From assembly GCA_961205875.1 (NCBI GenBank), contig OY540812.1, positions 5,394,001 through 5,458,000 of the forward strand: DNA of 64,000 nucleotides, read 5' to 3'. Of the stretch, positions 23,586 to 33,985 are shown one piece after another (within the stretch, counting starts at the first letter, position 1; each line of letters begins with the position of its first letter). Below the pieces are notes generated by a model. The model saw only the letters and a program-made list of their open reading frames with translations, had not been told where the DNA came from and did not search any database. Source of the DNA: Sialis fuliginosa (taxonomy: Eukaryota > Arthropoda > Insecta > Megaloptera > Sialidae). The position numbers were made by a program, and so were the translations under genes.

Positions 23586-24235
23586 CTATATCCAATTATT
23601 ATTGGAACGATGAACACAACTTTAATTCCAGTATTTATGTTTATATTTGTAACAGGTAAAATATTAACCCTTCACTAATTTCATATATCATTTTGATTTA
23701 TTTGGTCTAGTGTTATGAGTTTTTAGATATAATCGGAATCGTGATGTTGACCTAGAGATGTTTAAACTAATTAATCAGGTTTTACTACATTTTAGTTAAA
23801 TTAATAAATAGTTTTTATTCAAAAATATGAAATGAAGATTTTAATATAAAATATTTGTGGTGGAATCGATGGCTTATAAAAAATTGAAGTACAAGCTACC
23901 CCCCCCCCCCTCTAAACCAATTTTTGCTGAGATTATAAAATCTATTAATGCCTGAAAATGAATCAAACTGCGGTGTTCATAAATTTAAGGCCCCTAAGGT
24001 GAGGCCTTTTACATGAGGTTTATGTGCTGACCACTCCCTCCCCAAGAAATCTTAATTGATACTTGTTGCGGGGCCTCTGAATTTTTACCAGACCTGTCAC
24101 CTTGTAGTTACGCCACTAGATTCAAACTTTTGTTTCAATAAACTGTATATATTTCTATAACTTCAATGTTATATTTCGTTTTGAAAAATAAGGATATGAA
24201 AATCTAAATCAAAATCAGTCATGATAACATTAACA

Positions 24236-25330
24236 AAAAAAAAAATATCTGCCATGGGAGCAACGGGACTTTCTTATACGTAATCCTGACAGTTAACAGT
24301 GTACGTGATTTTTTTTTTATGAAAACATATTTCTGACAAACTAATAAAAGATAGAATAAAATGAATGGGACGCATAAACTATAGATTTATTATCTGTTAT
24401 GAACCATTTGAATTATAATTAAATATTTTTTTCAAAAATTTGTTTTTTTTTGAAAAAAATGAATAGATTATAAGGTATATACAGTGCCGGCCTTAGCAAA
24501 TCTGGCGACCTGAACGAGATTTATTTTTCCGCCCTCTTTCCCCCTAAAAAAATGTTAAAAAATCACCGAAAATGTCAATTAAAATTGATAAATTAACAAA
24601 TAAGTTAAATAATTCATATCTCAGGTTGGCGCGATCCTACAGACTCAAACTTTGTTTAAAAATATAGCTTACATCATTAACTTTAAGACTATCAAATGCC
24701 CTAAGACCGTCGAGACCTCCTTCCCTTATTATGAACAAATTAAAATTGATAAATCAACAAATAAATTGATTAGTTAGTATCTCAGCTAATACCTTATTAG
24801 AGGTTTTCTGGGTTGCTGAATAAGTATTTGTTAGTTAGCAGCTATAAAAAGAATCGGGTTTAACTGATCGACAAAAAATTTAAAGATAAAAAAAAAGTTA
24901 ACTCAAAAATTACAGCCTGTACACTGATTTGAACTAAAAAAGTGACTTATGCTCCATTCTGCGCCGCCCAACCTGGCCTGGCGCCCAGTACTGGGTATAT
25001 ATAATAATATTACCTACAATTTTTAACTTGACCATTTTTCTCTAATTACACTGTTTCAGAGTAATTCGAAAAATTCAAAAATCGACGTCAGTAAACATCT
25101 GTATCCGGTTAAAAAATCGTTTTCAAAAATAGGAGGTTTTCTTCCCAGACACAAATTAATCTTAAAAATAAAATTTCACCCTTTTACGATTTGTCGTATT
25201 TGAGTTACAGCGCTTATAGACAGTCGAAAATAGCCAGAATGGATTCAGGGAAGGTTAAAACTAATAATTCCATCAAAATCTGAATTTCGAAAAAAATTGA
25301 CTTCACTATACTTACAATTATTTATACTAC
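24236..25330. repeat. Interspersed repeat family B, copy 2, split by an insertion
   Basis: The left block (ATCTGCCATGGGAGCAACG onward) matches 1688-1850. The right block (25090-25310; CGTTTTCAAAAATAGGAGG, CAGGGAAGGTTAAAA, TTCGAAAAAAATTGACTTC) matches 2120-2330. They are separated by the hAT-like element at 24482-24993, which inserted into this copy. Confidence 0.65.
24482..24993. mobile_element. hAT-like MITE with 8-bp target duplication
   Basis: Starts CAGTGCCGGCC and ends GGCGCCCAGTACTG, an imperfect inverted repeat. GGTATATA flanks both sides (24474-24481 and 24994-25001). The 512-bp interior has no transposase. The insertion lies inside family B copy 2 and so is younger than it. Confidence 0.82.
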
Positions 25331-25358
25331 ATATATGCACATATATTTCATATACATG

Positions 25359-25612
25359 TAGTGTGACCTGATTTTAGTTTTGGTAAACCCTGAGATGTAA
25401 ATGAAGACCCCTTTTAATTTTATTTTTATTTTCTTCTTTTTATTTTAATTTTCATAAAATTTGTTACCATAATCTGCACTGTTATGTCCCCTACTCTATT
25501 TTTGACGACCTTTTTTTTTTAGTCGTCATTTTTTGCACCCAAACCCGGAGCCCGGAGATCCAGTGTACAAACCCTGAGACTCCGCGTCAAAACCGGAGAC
25601 CTGGTCACCCTA
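25359..25612. mobile_element. hAT-like MITE, 254 bp, with 8-bp target duplication
   Basis: Starts TAGTGTGACCTG and ends CCTGGTCACCCTA, whose inverse is TAGGGTGACCAGG. TATACATG flanks both sides (25351-25358 and 25613-25620). The interior has the AAACCCTGA phrase near each end. A truncated relative is at 19435-19597. Confidence 0.82.
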
Positions 25613-25626
25613 TATACATGGGTATA

Positions 25627-26208
25627 TGGGCAAATCCACAGAACGTGGCCGCTTTGGGGGAACGGCAATAGTGCGCGTGTGGGAATGTATATTACCCACC
25701 CATAAGTACACGAACTCAAAGTATACTTTATTGTGGATGTAAACATGGAGTTACAAGTCGATTGCTTGATTCATATAAAAACTGCAGCACAATTTGCATT
25801 GAAAAATCGGTTATTTTCACGTTTTCAGAATGGAACTTTTAAAAAAAGAAAAATTCATACCACCGCAATTTTCTCAGATTCAAACCAATGAATCTGAAAT
25901 TTTTACTGGACATGTTTTTTGGTACAATGAACCTTTTCCCGGAGTTTCAAAGGCGCACACCTCTTACATTTCATATGCGCGATTGTTTTATCCAGCGAAC
26001 GGCAATTTCAGCGTTTTTTATTTGGTTTATTTGCTGTAACTTTTGGAACATCCGAAGCACACTCCTGAAATTGAGACCAATTATTCTTCTCTTTGTTACG
26101 AAGATTTTGAGACGACATAGAAGAGTGTGCGTTCAATGCTCCATTTTGAAGAAGCATTTGAGTATTTTAATTTAAAGCTAATGCGGCCACGTTCTGTGGA
26201 TTTGCCCA
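25627..26208. mobile_element. 582-bp MITE with 26-bp perfect inverted ends
   Basis: Both ends are perfect inverted repeats beginning TGGGCAAATCCACAGAACGT and running to CCGC. They are flanked by TATA (25623-25626 and 26209-26212), so the duplication is TA or TATA. Two overlapping open frames (25830-26039 and 25888-26175) lie inside but resemble no transposase I know. It sits 14 bp from the hAT-like element ending at 25612. Confidence 0.85.
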
Positions 26209-26381
26209 TATAAGAAAGTAATTGTACAAACAAAATAGCAGCATTGATTTAACACTTTTTACTGATAGGGTTATCAGCCCGAGACAATAGACAATACACA
26301 TACACACCCGCACTTACTACACACACATACATACACGCCGTACACATAATACTGTAAATACCGGGAAAATGTTGTGTTTAG

Positions 26382-26537
26382 TCATAGCGGCACGTTACCA
26401 CAGAAAATAGCATCGGCAACTTCAATCGTCAGCTGCCAGTATTCTTCGGGGTCGTGCAGTCGTGCGGAAGGCTGGCCGTATAACGCGTCTTCATAGCCGT
26501 CTTTACCAATTATTATGTATGTAGTATAACGGACACC
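26382..26537 (-). CDS. Orphan coding-like frame, possible exon of an unknown gene
   Basis: The minus strand is open for 51 codons in a GC-rich island within A+T-rich DNA. It reads IGKDGYEDALYGQPSARLHD followed by PEEYWQLTIEVADAIFCG, then NVPL and a stop at 26382-26384. The composition is that of a folded acidic protein, and codons are unusually GC-rich (GAC, GGC, GCG, CTG, CAC, CCC). There is no ATG in frame. As an internal exon it could start after the AG at 26538-26539 (T-rich tract upstream) and end at G26399 before a GTAACG donor. It could equally be a last exon using the stop. I do not recognise the product. Foreign origin, such as a bacterial fragment, is possible on codon use. The neighbours are a MITE on one side and CA-rich simple sequence on the other. 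Confidence 0.4.
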   Translation of the reverse strand, partial: GVRYTTYIIIGKDGYEDALYGQPSARLHDPEEYWQLTIEVADAIFCGNVPL

Positions 26538-26539
26538 CT

Positions 26540-28290
26540 ACGAATAATAACAAGTGTGCTCTGACTTTCCGATTGTTGAGGTTATTTTATACCAATTTTA
26601 CAGATCTAGTTTTTGTTTTGTTGATAGTGTTTTGTTTTAATGTAAATTACAAAAAGGTATATTTACATTTTCTTCTGTTAAAGTTAGTTTTGTTTTTGCT
26701 GATAGTGTTTTGCTAATTGTAACAAAATGATCACATGTCTAATGTTCAAATTTGACGTCGATTTTTCTCGAATGTTTTGTTAACGATTTTTATTATTATT
26801 ATTGCATGATGTAATTGGTTCAGCTGTTCAAGCTGATGGTAAATTCTGTGCCAGAAAGAATAGTTTTTATGTATAAATAGATATAGGCAGTTTAAGGATT
26901 TTCTAATTTTACTGATACAAGTCAACATTTACAAAATAAAATTATTAGTATTATTGACCGATTTCTTGAAACGTGTTGCATATTAACAAACATTTTCCAA
27001 GTAAATGCACAGTGCTTCCTCGTGCTAATTTCATCAAAGACAGTAAAGTGTTCAGATAAATTGCCTAGCATTGGTAAACCATTTTATTTTAATAGAGTAT
27101 GACTAAAAAATATTAGTTCGAAATTTTTCTTAAGATGCACCTGATTATTTTTTTATATATTTTTTAAAGTAAATATTAATTCAAAAAACAAATGACGATT
27201 TTTTAAAGCAAATTGAAATATATCTTTGTAAGTGAATATTTTACAACAAACGTTGTAGACTTATATTATAGGAAATTGAATGCTCTACAAAATATTCTAT
27301 TTTCACGTAATATGTGTCGTTTTTGAGATATATCACCCAACCATCCAACAAAGTATGACAATGATTTAGAGGATAGACAGACAGACACGGAAGGAAAAGT
27401 GTTTGTCTTGACCTAAAAGTTCAATTTAAATTTTTTAAATCGGAGAACAATTTTTTGTCTCATTTTAAAACGATCACAAAGTTTCTCGTATCTTCGATAT
27501 AGCGAGGAAGCAATAAAAACATGATGAAATTGAAAGTTAGATCATATATTTTATTATAAATAAATATACAAACTAAATTAATGATAATGTAGTTGGTCAT
27601 TTGTAAAAATGATATACATGATTACAATCTATATATTTTTTGGCAGTGTTGTTATATTTTGTAGCCAATAAAGAATGTTATATTATTCTTATGTTATTAA
27701 GTATATAAACATGATTTATTGTTGAAAGTACGCGGTAAAACTTCAAAATATATTATTACAATACATTTTTGAATAATAACATTTTTATAGTGTTTATATT
27801 TGACAGTTATACATATTTTATAAGCTAGATGACTATGGACTAAATTTTTCTGATCTTAATTTTCAATTTCTAAAGTTTGTCCCAGAAAAGGGGACTGAAA
27901 TTAAATAGATAAATAATGTTTATAGATAGTGTTAAATATGACAAACTCAGGAGATTCATCTTGTAGAACTTTGGAATATAAAAAAGATTAATATTTAATA
28001 AATTTTTTTTTGCAAATTCGTAATAAATCGATTTTGAAATATACAACAAATCCGAACAGCTATTAATTTTTATTACGTCGAATTTAATTTCCCACATAAG
28101 GGTTGTTATAACGCATTGTTCATTCTTGTTCTTGGTTCAAATTTTGCCAGTATTCTATTCATAATAATAATTTACCAAAACTTTTATACAACTCGGTAAA
28201 AATCTCACACGGTTAATAAATGCTGCTCTTAATATAAATTTTGAAAAATAATAACCAAATCCAGAATACAATAATAAAAACAACTTATAT
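26540..28290. other. Non-coding stretch with a repeat segment
   Basis: A local duplication of a GTTTTG..TGATAGTGTTTTG phrase lies at 26608-26715. The 27370-27500 segment is a paralogue of the DNA around the hAT-like element at 7196 and holds the uninterrupted target site. No gene is seen. Confidence 0.5.
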
Positions 28291-28293
28291 TAT

Positions 28294-28467
28294 GACTTAA
28301 TAAAACTTGTTAGCTAACAAGCACTTTCAAATGATGTATTAAATCTATATGACAACAAAACAATGGTGATGTTATGAAAATTATCTTGTACGACAAAATT
28401 AATAACCCGTTGAAAGTGCTTATAAATAAGCTAACAAATTCTTTTTGCTCCTTTATTATACCGAACA
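28294..28467. mobile_element. MITE family D, short degraded copy
   Basis: TTGTTAGCTAACAAGCACTTTCAAATGA on the left and AAGTGCTTATAAATAAGCTAACAAA with CCTTTATTATACCG on the right match the ends of family D. A remnant of the interior (GTGATGTTATGAAAATTAT) is kept and the rest is deleted. Confidence 0.65.
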
Positions 28468-29028
28468 TTTCTATATGAATATTTGCACAAGCGTATACAT
28501 TTCATAAAATTAAAAAATTATTTGAATTTCCCCAAATCGTGACTATTTATTAGTTTTATATTTATTTCAATAATTACAACGATTTATAATATTTATGATA
28601 TCTACAATGTAGACATCACGTATTTGCAGTTGGTTAGAATTTGTGGACGAATTCTAAGAAACAGAATCGTAATTTTGGTCGCTAAAATGTAAACATTAAA
28701 GAGATAAACGGCAGAGTAGCAATTTATTGGTGTTGTAACTAGTACGCTTTAAAATCAATCAACAATCATAGGCGGCACGTGTGAAGGGGAAACGAGTAAA
28801 ACGATATAAATTTCTAATTTATTGGTTGTAGTTGCATTCAGCGTGAAGGAAGATCACAAATAAATGTACCTACTTACCTACCCACTTATGTGTTACAGAT
28901 TTTATAGCATAAAGCGAATTAAAAGATCACGACTTTCCTTAATTTATGTTGTATTTGAATGTAATAACTTTAAAATAGATTTTTACGATTACATATTGAT
29001 GCATAAATCTTTAAATGTAGATTTTAAA

Positions 29029-29546
29029 GTTTGAATGAAATTCAAGCCATTAGAATTTAGAAGTCAACGCGATTAATTTTGACAGTTATAAATTATGTAT
29101 TTTAATTATTTGTAGGCTTATGAATTTCATGAAAATATATACTTTTCCCTCTAAAGTTTTTTGTTTGAGACCTTGTTATTGAAGAAGGAATTTTAAATTA
29201 TTTTTTTATCATTTTCTGTTTTCTCATAGAAACGTTTTTTTAAGTTAACGTTTGAATGAAATTTAAAACATTTAGAATTTAGAAGTCAACGCGATTAATT
29301 TTGACAGCTATAAATTTTATATTTTTATTCATTTAATATACAGGCTATCCCAAAATTTGCGGCTAATTTTTTGTAGGTTTATGAATTTAATGAAAATATA
29401 TATATACATTTTTCCCTCTAAAGTTTTTTGTTTGAGACCTTGTTATTGAAGAAAAAAATGTTTACAAAAAAGTGGTCTTATGAATTTTTACATTTATTTT
29501 TACAACTTTCTCAGTTTTCTCATAGAAACATGTTTTTTTAAGTTAT
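29029..29546 (+). repeat. Tandem duplication of a ~220-300 bp unit
   Basis: Unit 1 (29029-29249) and unit 2 (29250-29546) share GTTTGAATGAAATT, AGAAGTCAACGCGATTAATT, TTCCCTCTAAAGTTTTTTG, AGACCTTGTTATTGAAGAA and TTTTCTCATAGAAAC in order. Unit 2 has extra blocks, including a CAGGCTATCCCAAAATTTGC segment. Non-coding. Confidence 0.8.
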
Positions 29547-31879
29547 CAATATTAGGTAGTTTACACGAAATAAAATTTGCTATTTCTAAGACGATTAAAA
29601 AATTACGAATAGGTACGCGTAAGCTATAGAATACTAAATCAAATACTAATTTCTATTTATTGTAATTTTTACCAATTATTAAAAAATTTCATGATCAATC
29701 AAATTTTGTAAATAAAAAGTAAAAAACTGAAGACGAAAAAATATTTTTATAAATTAAAATAAAATAAAAACAATTAAAAAAAATATTATATCACTTTTTT
29801 GTAAAAAAAATGTAATTTTCTCCAATAACAACACTTCAAACAAAAACAAAAAGTATTTATTTTTATAAGATACAGGATTTGGTATAGTGTATATATCTCT
29901 ATAACGAAAGTTTGTCTTACTTTATCAAGACGACTCGAAACTATAAATTTTTGTAAACAAAAACTACTAAAATTTGTGAAGCATATTTAATAAAAATATT
30001 ACTGACCCCTTATTTTTTTCATTGAATGTTTCCACTGGTATGAACGTATTTGGACCAGATCCATATTTCATATGTTAAACATTTTAAAATATCCCCATAT
30101 TTTGATATCAACAATGATTATTTGTATGGTTTTTAAAATAGTTGACATGTCCACGATTTAACATCTGCCTACACACAGGCAGCCGAAACTTACGTATAAA
30201 ATGTGTCATTGTATTAAAAATATTTCATGAAATCACGGTTTTTCTATAATATTTTAATGCTAGTGTAAAATATTGATAAAATATTTTCACGATTATGCAA
30301 TAAATCTTTCATCAATTTTGTAAAATAGTTTTTTATACTTTCATATTCATGATATAAATTGGCATTTATTCAATTATTGAGTACTAGCTGATCGGTACCG
30401 GGAATTAAAAAATATAAATATTCATTGCTCAGCTGTTTTGAGTGATAGTGTGTGAAAATGCAGTTTTATTCAGTTTTTTTCTCTCCATCGATTGGTATAT
30501 TTAAAATTTATTTATTATTTAAAAATTCATGTTTTAAAATAATTTTGATATTTTTATTATATTTTAGCAAAATTTGCTAGTTTTCACCTTCAAACGGGGT
30601 TTGGAATTTTTGACAAATAGTTGCATCCGCAAGTTGGTTTTTACCGTTTTTACTCAAGTAATAGTAAATATACTTTAAAGTTTAAATACCTTATAATTTT
30701 ACCATATAATTTTGATACCTCATTTGAAAGTGCTTGCAAGTTAGCAAATTTTGCTAGGTAGTCTGTAATACCGGATATTAGATTAGATAAATCAGATTCA
30801 AACAGAAAAACAAACAAAAAGTTATAATTGATTTTTCAAGATCTTTCAAATTGTAAATTCGTGTTTTGTCCTTTACCTCAATTGAAATTTCAATTATCGA
30901 ATTATTGTATTAGATTAAGCAAAAGAGAACGAAAACTGATCTGTCTTAGACACTTTTTTTCTAATAGAAAATTTCAGAATATGAAAATCAAATATACCTT
31001 AAAATATCAAAACCAATAAAAAATTTCATATACCTACACGTTGCATTTTATTGTTATCGAAACAGCGGCAATATTTCTACGGCTCACTGTTTGTAAAGTG
31101 GACTGTGAGCTGTGTTTCCATTGGGCAAACGATCAATTGGCAACACGACAGATTTTTCTATTGTTTTAATTTAAAATAGTACACTGGACTATTATTATTG
31201 TGGAAACAAGCATGTCTCGGCCATGTGCTACTAATATTGACGTTTACTTTATTAAATGTACATTTTTTCACGTGATTACCAACTCCTTTAGTTACTAAGT
31301 TTTCTTTCGTAATGTATGTAGTGTGTGCTTTAAAAGCTGCAAATTCAATTATTGTTTTTCATTTTATTGATTATTTTCAAACAGTGTTGAATTTTATTTT
31401 AAACTTGATTAACATATTTTTCAGTAAGATCAGTAAAATTATATTATATATTGTTATAATTATTTCAGGAAAATACAAAGTGATATACTATAGTGAGGTG
31501 TTTATGTGGATGTAGACTTAAATGGCAAATGCATATTTAAAAACGTTAAAATACAATAGTGTTTATTTAATATACATTTATAAACATATGTGAATGTACT
31601 TGTGATACAATATAATAACCGAAACGAAACAAATATTTGTTTTAATGCAACTTTGAGTGATGGGAATTCCAACAACATTTACCGTCATAGAACGTTCTGC
31701 TTATTCGGTTGGTGAGTATTATTTAAAAATCTATAAATTCAATTGTTGATTGAGCCCTTCAGAAATTAAAATGACTAATGCTCGTTATTATAAAAAATGC
31801 TCTAGAATGCTATTTACAAGGTGTTCATTATGAATTTACTTTGGATTTTAAAGCAGTGGTAATGAATATTTAATATTGT
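29547..31879. other. Non-coding stretch
   Basis: A+T-rich. Half of a family D MITE (GATACCTCATTTGAAAGTGC to GTAATACCGGATA) is visible at 30700-30780. Nothing else is recognised. Confidence 0.5.
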
Positions 31880-32035
31880 AAAGCTACTTAGGTACCAGTC
31901 TTGGATTATACCCTAGTGTTGGACTCTTGTTTAATTAAATGAATCATAATTTAACTGTAAAATAGCTTAATATGATCGGTGTCAAAATGGTGGACATTTT
32001 CTACGAGGAATTTCTAGAGTGATTGATAAATATAT
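31880..32035 (+). repeat. Interspersed repeat family C, copy 3
   Basis: Shares ACCAGTCTTGGAT, CCCTAGTGTTGGA, CTTGTTTAATTAAATGA and GTCAAAATGGTGGAC with 13985-14200, with internal deletions. Confidence 0.65.
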
Positions 32036-32650
32036 TGTCTATAAATTTTAGCAATTTAAAAAATTTATAGCAATTTTTTATAATAACGAGTATTATAAAT
32101 CAATAATTTGTTTTTATTAGTCATAGCTATTATTTATTTTGTGGAGTTAAGTTACTTTAACTTCTGAATAGCTCAAATATAAAGAAAAAATAGCTGTTTT
32201 TTCTCATTTTCATTTATTTGTACATGTGCATTATTTTGGTATCAGTAAACTATGACTCGCAGTATCTCAAGAAAATATAAGTTATTGCTTTCTATAAATA
32301 GGTTTTAGTATACTGACGTACGTACGGAGATTTATAAATGTTTGAGTTAGTTAATCGTGTATGTAATTAATGATATTTCTAGTTACAGTTACTTTTCTTT
32401 AAAAATTATATCTGATTCGAATGCATTAATGACATAAATAAACGCACGAGGTGCATTTACACTTTTAATTCTTGTACAAATATTTACAATAGTAACATAA
32501 TATACATATATACCTATTCGTAAGTATTACATATTCTATAATATACATACATATATATTTCATTTATGAATATTTTTTTTATTTTCACTTGACACATATT
32601 AATTGATTAATTAATGCTGATTTTTTCGAGAAAATAAATATACACGTTTT

Positions 32651-32862
32651 GAGGCTTCTGCGGTGATCTGGATATGGCTTTTGAGTGAAAGCCCTGAAAG
32701 CCGCATCAATTTGGTTGTGTTATCGGTCAACGTTTCGTCTCAAATTGCAGTGGATACAAAAGTGCAATTTTAGAAGAATCCTGAAGATGTCCACGGCAAT
32801 TTGTGACGAAACGTTTTCCGATAACACGACCAAATTGACGTGGCTTATACCCAGAAGCCTAG
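32651..32862. mobile_element. Inverted-repeat element with hammerhead-like core
   Basis: Two arms of about 45 bases (from about 32709 and 32800; CAATTTGGTTGTGTTATCGG mirrored by CCGATAACACGACCAAATTG) surround a short centre. The outer ends carry GGCTTCTG and its inverse, CAGAAGCC. The right arm holds CTGAAGA (32781-32787), a 5-bp stem II with one bulge (GTC[C]AC/GTGAC) and GAAA (32808-32811), the hammerhead order. Such inverted arms and ribozyme cores are known from Penelope-like retroelements and their derivatives. A related but damaged outer element occurs at 51963-52330. The open frame at 32685-32894 reads through this structure and is not a gene. Confidence 0.5.
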
Positions 32863-33674
32863 ATCCAGACATTAATATTTTAGTAAAATATTAAATTTTA
32901 TAAAAAAAAACAAATTTTGTATGTCATAAATAGTTAGTTCTAGAACTTTCCGCACTTTTGGATATTGGATAGTTGAAAATTCACTTAACTTTGATATTAT
33001 ATAGTTGTTAAGATTTCTTGTATACTATTGTAAATGGTTCATAGAGTTTTCTATCTTTGTCTTTGTATTTATAAACTCTAAATATATACCTGCTTTAATT
33101 ATAACAAGTTTTCGGGTTATTCATAGATTCTTTTTTGATGAATATATTTTTTATTTGTATCAATAGAAACAAAATACAAAAAAAACATATCTATGATAAA
33201 TAAATACATATTTTAATATTAGAATACAGAAAAGTCTTGGCCTATATTGTTTTTGTTGATATGTACCCCCCCCCCCCCCAAACCCATAAAATATTTTTGG
33301 CTACGTCACTATCAGAACAATACAATTAGAATGTATGTAGGTTTTTAATTTTAATGCATTCGTTATCAGATATAAATGCCAATTAAATGTTAAATTGTGT
33401 AAAGTGCAGTTGATTAATGAAATTTAGTATTGATTTGTTATTCCTGTAATAATTAAAATAAAAGCATTCTGTATTTAAAACTAAAATACAATTTTACAAA
33501 TGAAATTATATTTTTAATATATGAATGAAATATCATAGATATTAATGAATTATTAATATTTCTTTCCAGGGGATATTTAAAAAAAAAATTTCAACTGTGA
33601 ATACCTTTTTTGCTCTGTACTTTATATATTTCTCTCTTACAAATTATAGTAACCTTTTTTTTACTCTACACGTA
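32863..33674. other. Non-coding stretch
   Basis: A+T-rich with a poly-C tract at 33266-33279 followed by GGCTACGTCACTAT, which looks like the end of a MITE whose partner end was not found. Confidence 0.5.
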
Positions 33675-33985
33675 TGTCCGATATTATAAAAAAGTTGGCA
33701 AATAGCTAGCAAGCATTTTAAAATGGAGTATTAATTCTGTGATAGTATTTATGGATTGGTTATGGATTTAAGAGCAGTGATACTTCAACTTATTATAACG
33801 CAGTTTGCGACTCTGACTGTACAAAATAATTTTTATAGTATCGCCACTGCTTTAATACCGTTGGTATTTACATACCACGCGTGCGCGAAAATTGCCAAAC
33901 ACTTCATGAAACTACAAGAGAACTGTCAGGTTTGAAAGTGCTTGCTAGCTAGCAAATTTTGCTAGCTCGTTTATAATATCGGTCA
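33675..33985 (+). mobile_element. MITE family D, full copy carrying an open frame
   Basis: Starts TGTCCGATATTATAAA and ends with its near inverse (TTTATAATATCGGTCA) between TA dinucleotides. Inner inverted parts contain GCTAGCAA. An open frame at 33760-33933 (+) reads MDLRAVILQLIITQFATLTV, then QNNFYSIATALIPLVF, TYHACAKIAKHFMKL and QENCQV before a stop. The copy at 39556-39887 holds the same frame in the opposite orientation with about half the residues identical. The hydrophobic profile suggests membrane segments. I do not recognise the family with certainty; an insect chemoreceptor-like exon is one possibility. Confidence 0.75.
33760..33933 (+). CDS. Open frame inside MITE family D
   Basis: Fifty-seven codons from ATG to TGA, open upstream to a TAA at 33730-33732 (FCDSIYGLV precedes the Met). 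The hydrophobic stretches IATALIPLVF and LQLIITQFATLTV look like membrane helices. The homologous frame at 39620-39793 (-) begins MEFRAVTLQLIVTQLASLTV. By hand I count about 7 synonymous and about 19 amino-acid-changing codon differences, so strong protein constraint is not shown. It may be a captured host exon or a relic of the element's own gene. Confidence 0.4.

Larger units (their letters stand above)
20986..24235. other. Long non-coding stretch
   Basis: Mostly featureless A+T-rich DNA. It includes an inverted repeat-derived segment at 21730-21830 related to 7680-7760, a small TIR element at 22434-22541, a coding-like minus frame at 23463-23585 and a poly-C tract near 23899; the last three are noted separately where supported. 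Confidence 0.5.

Noticed and set aside
25830..26175. Two overlapping open frames (69 and 95 codons)
   Set aside because: Both lie inside a MITE with perfect inverted ends, overlap in different frames and have no recognisable motif.
32685..32894. 69-codon open frame
   Set aside because: Runs through the two arms of an inverted-repeat element and its hammerhead-like core.
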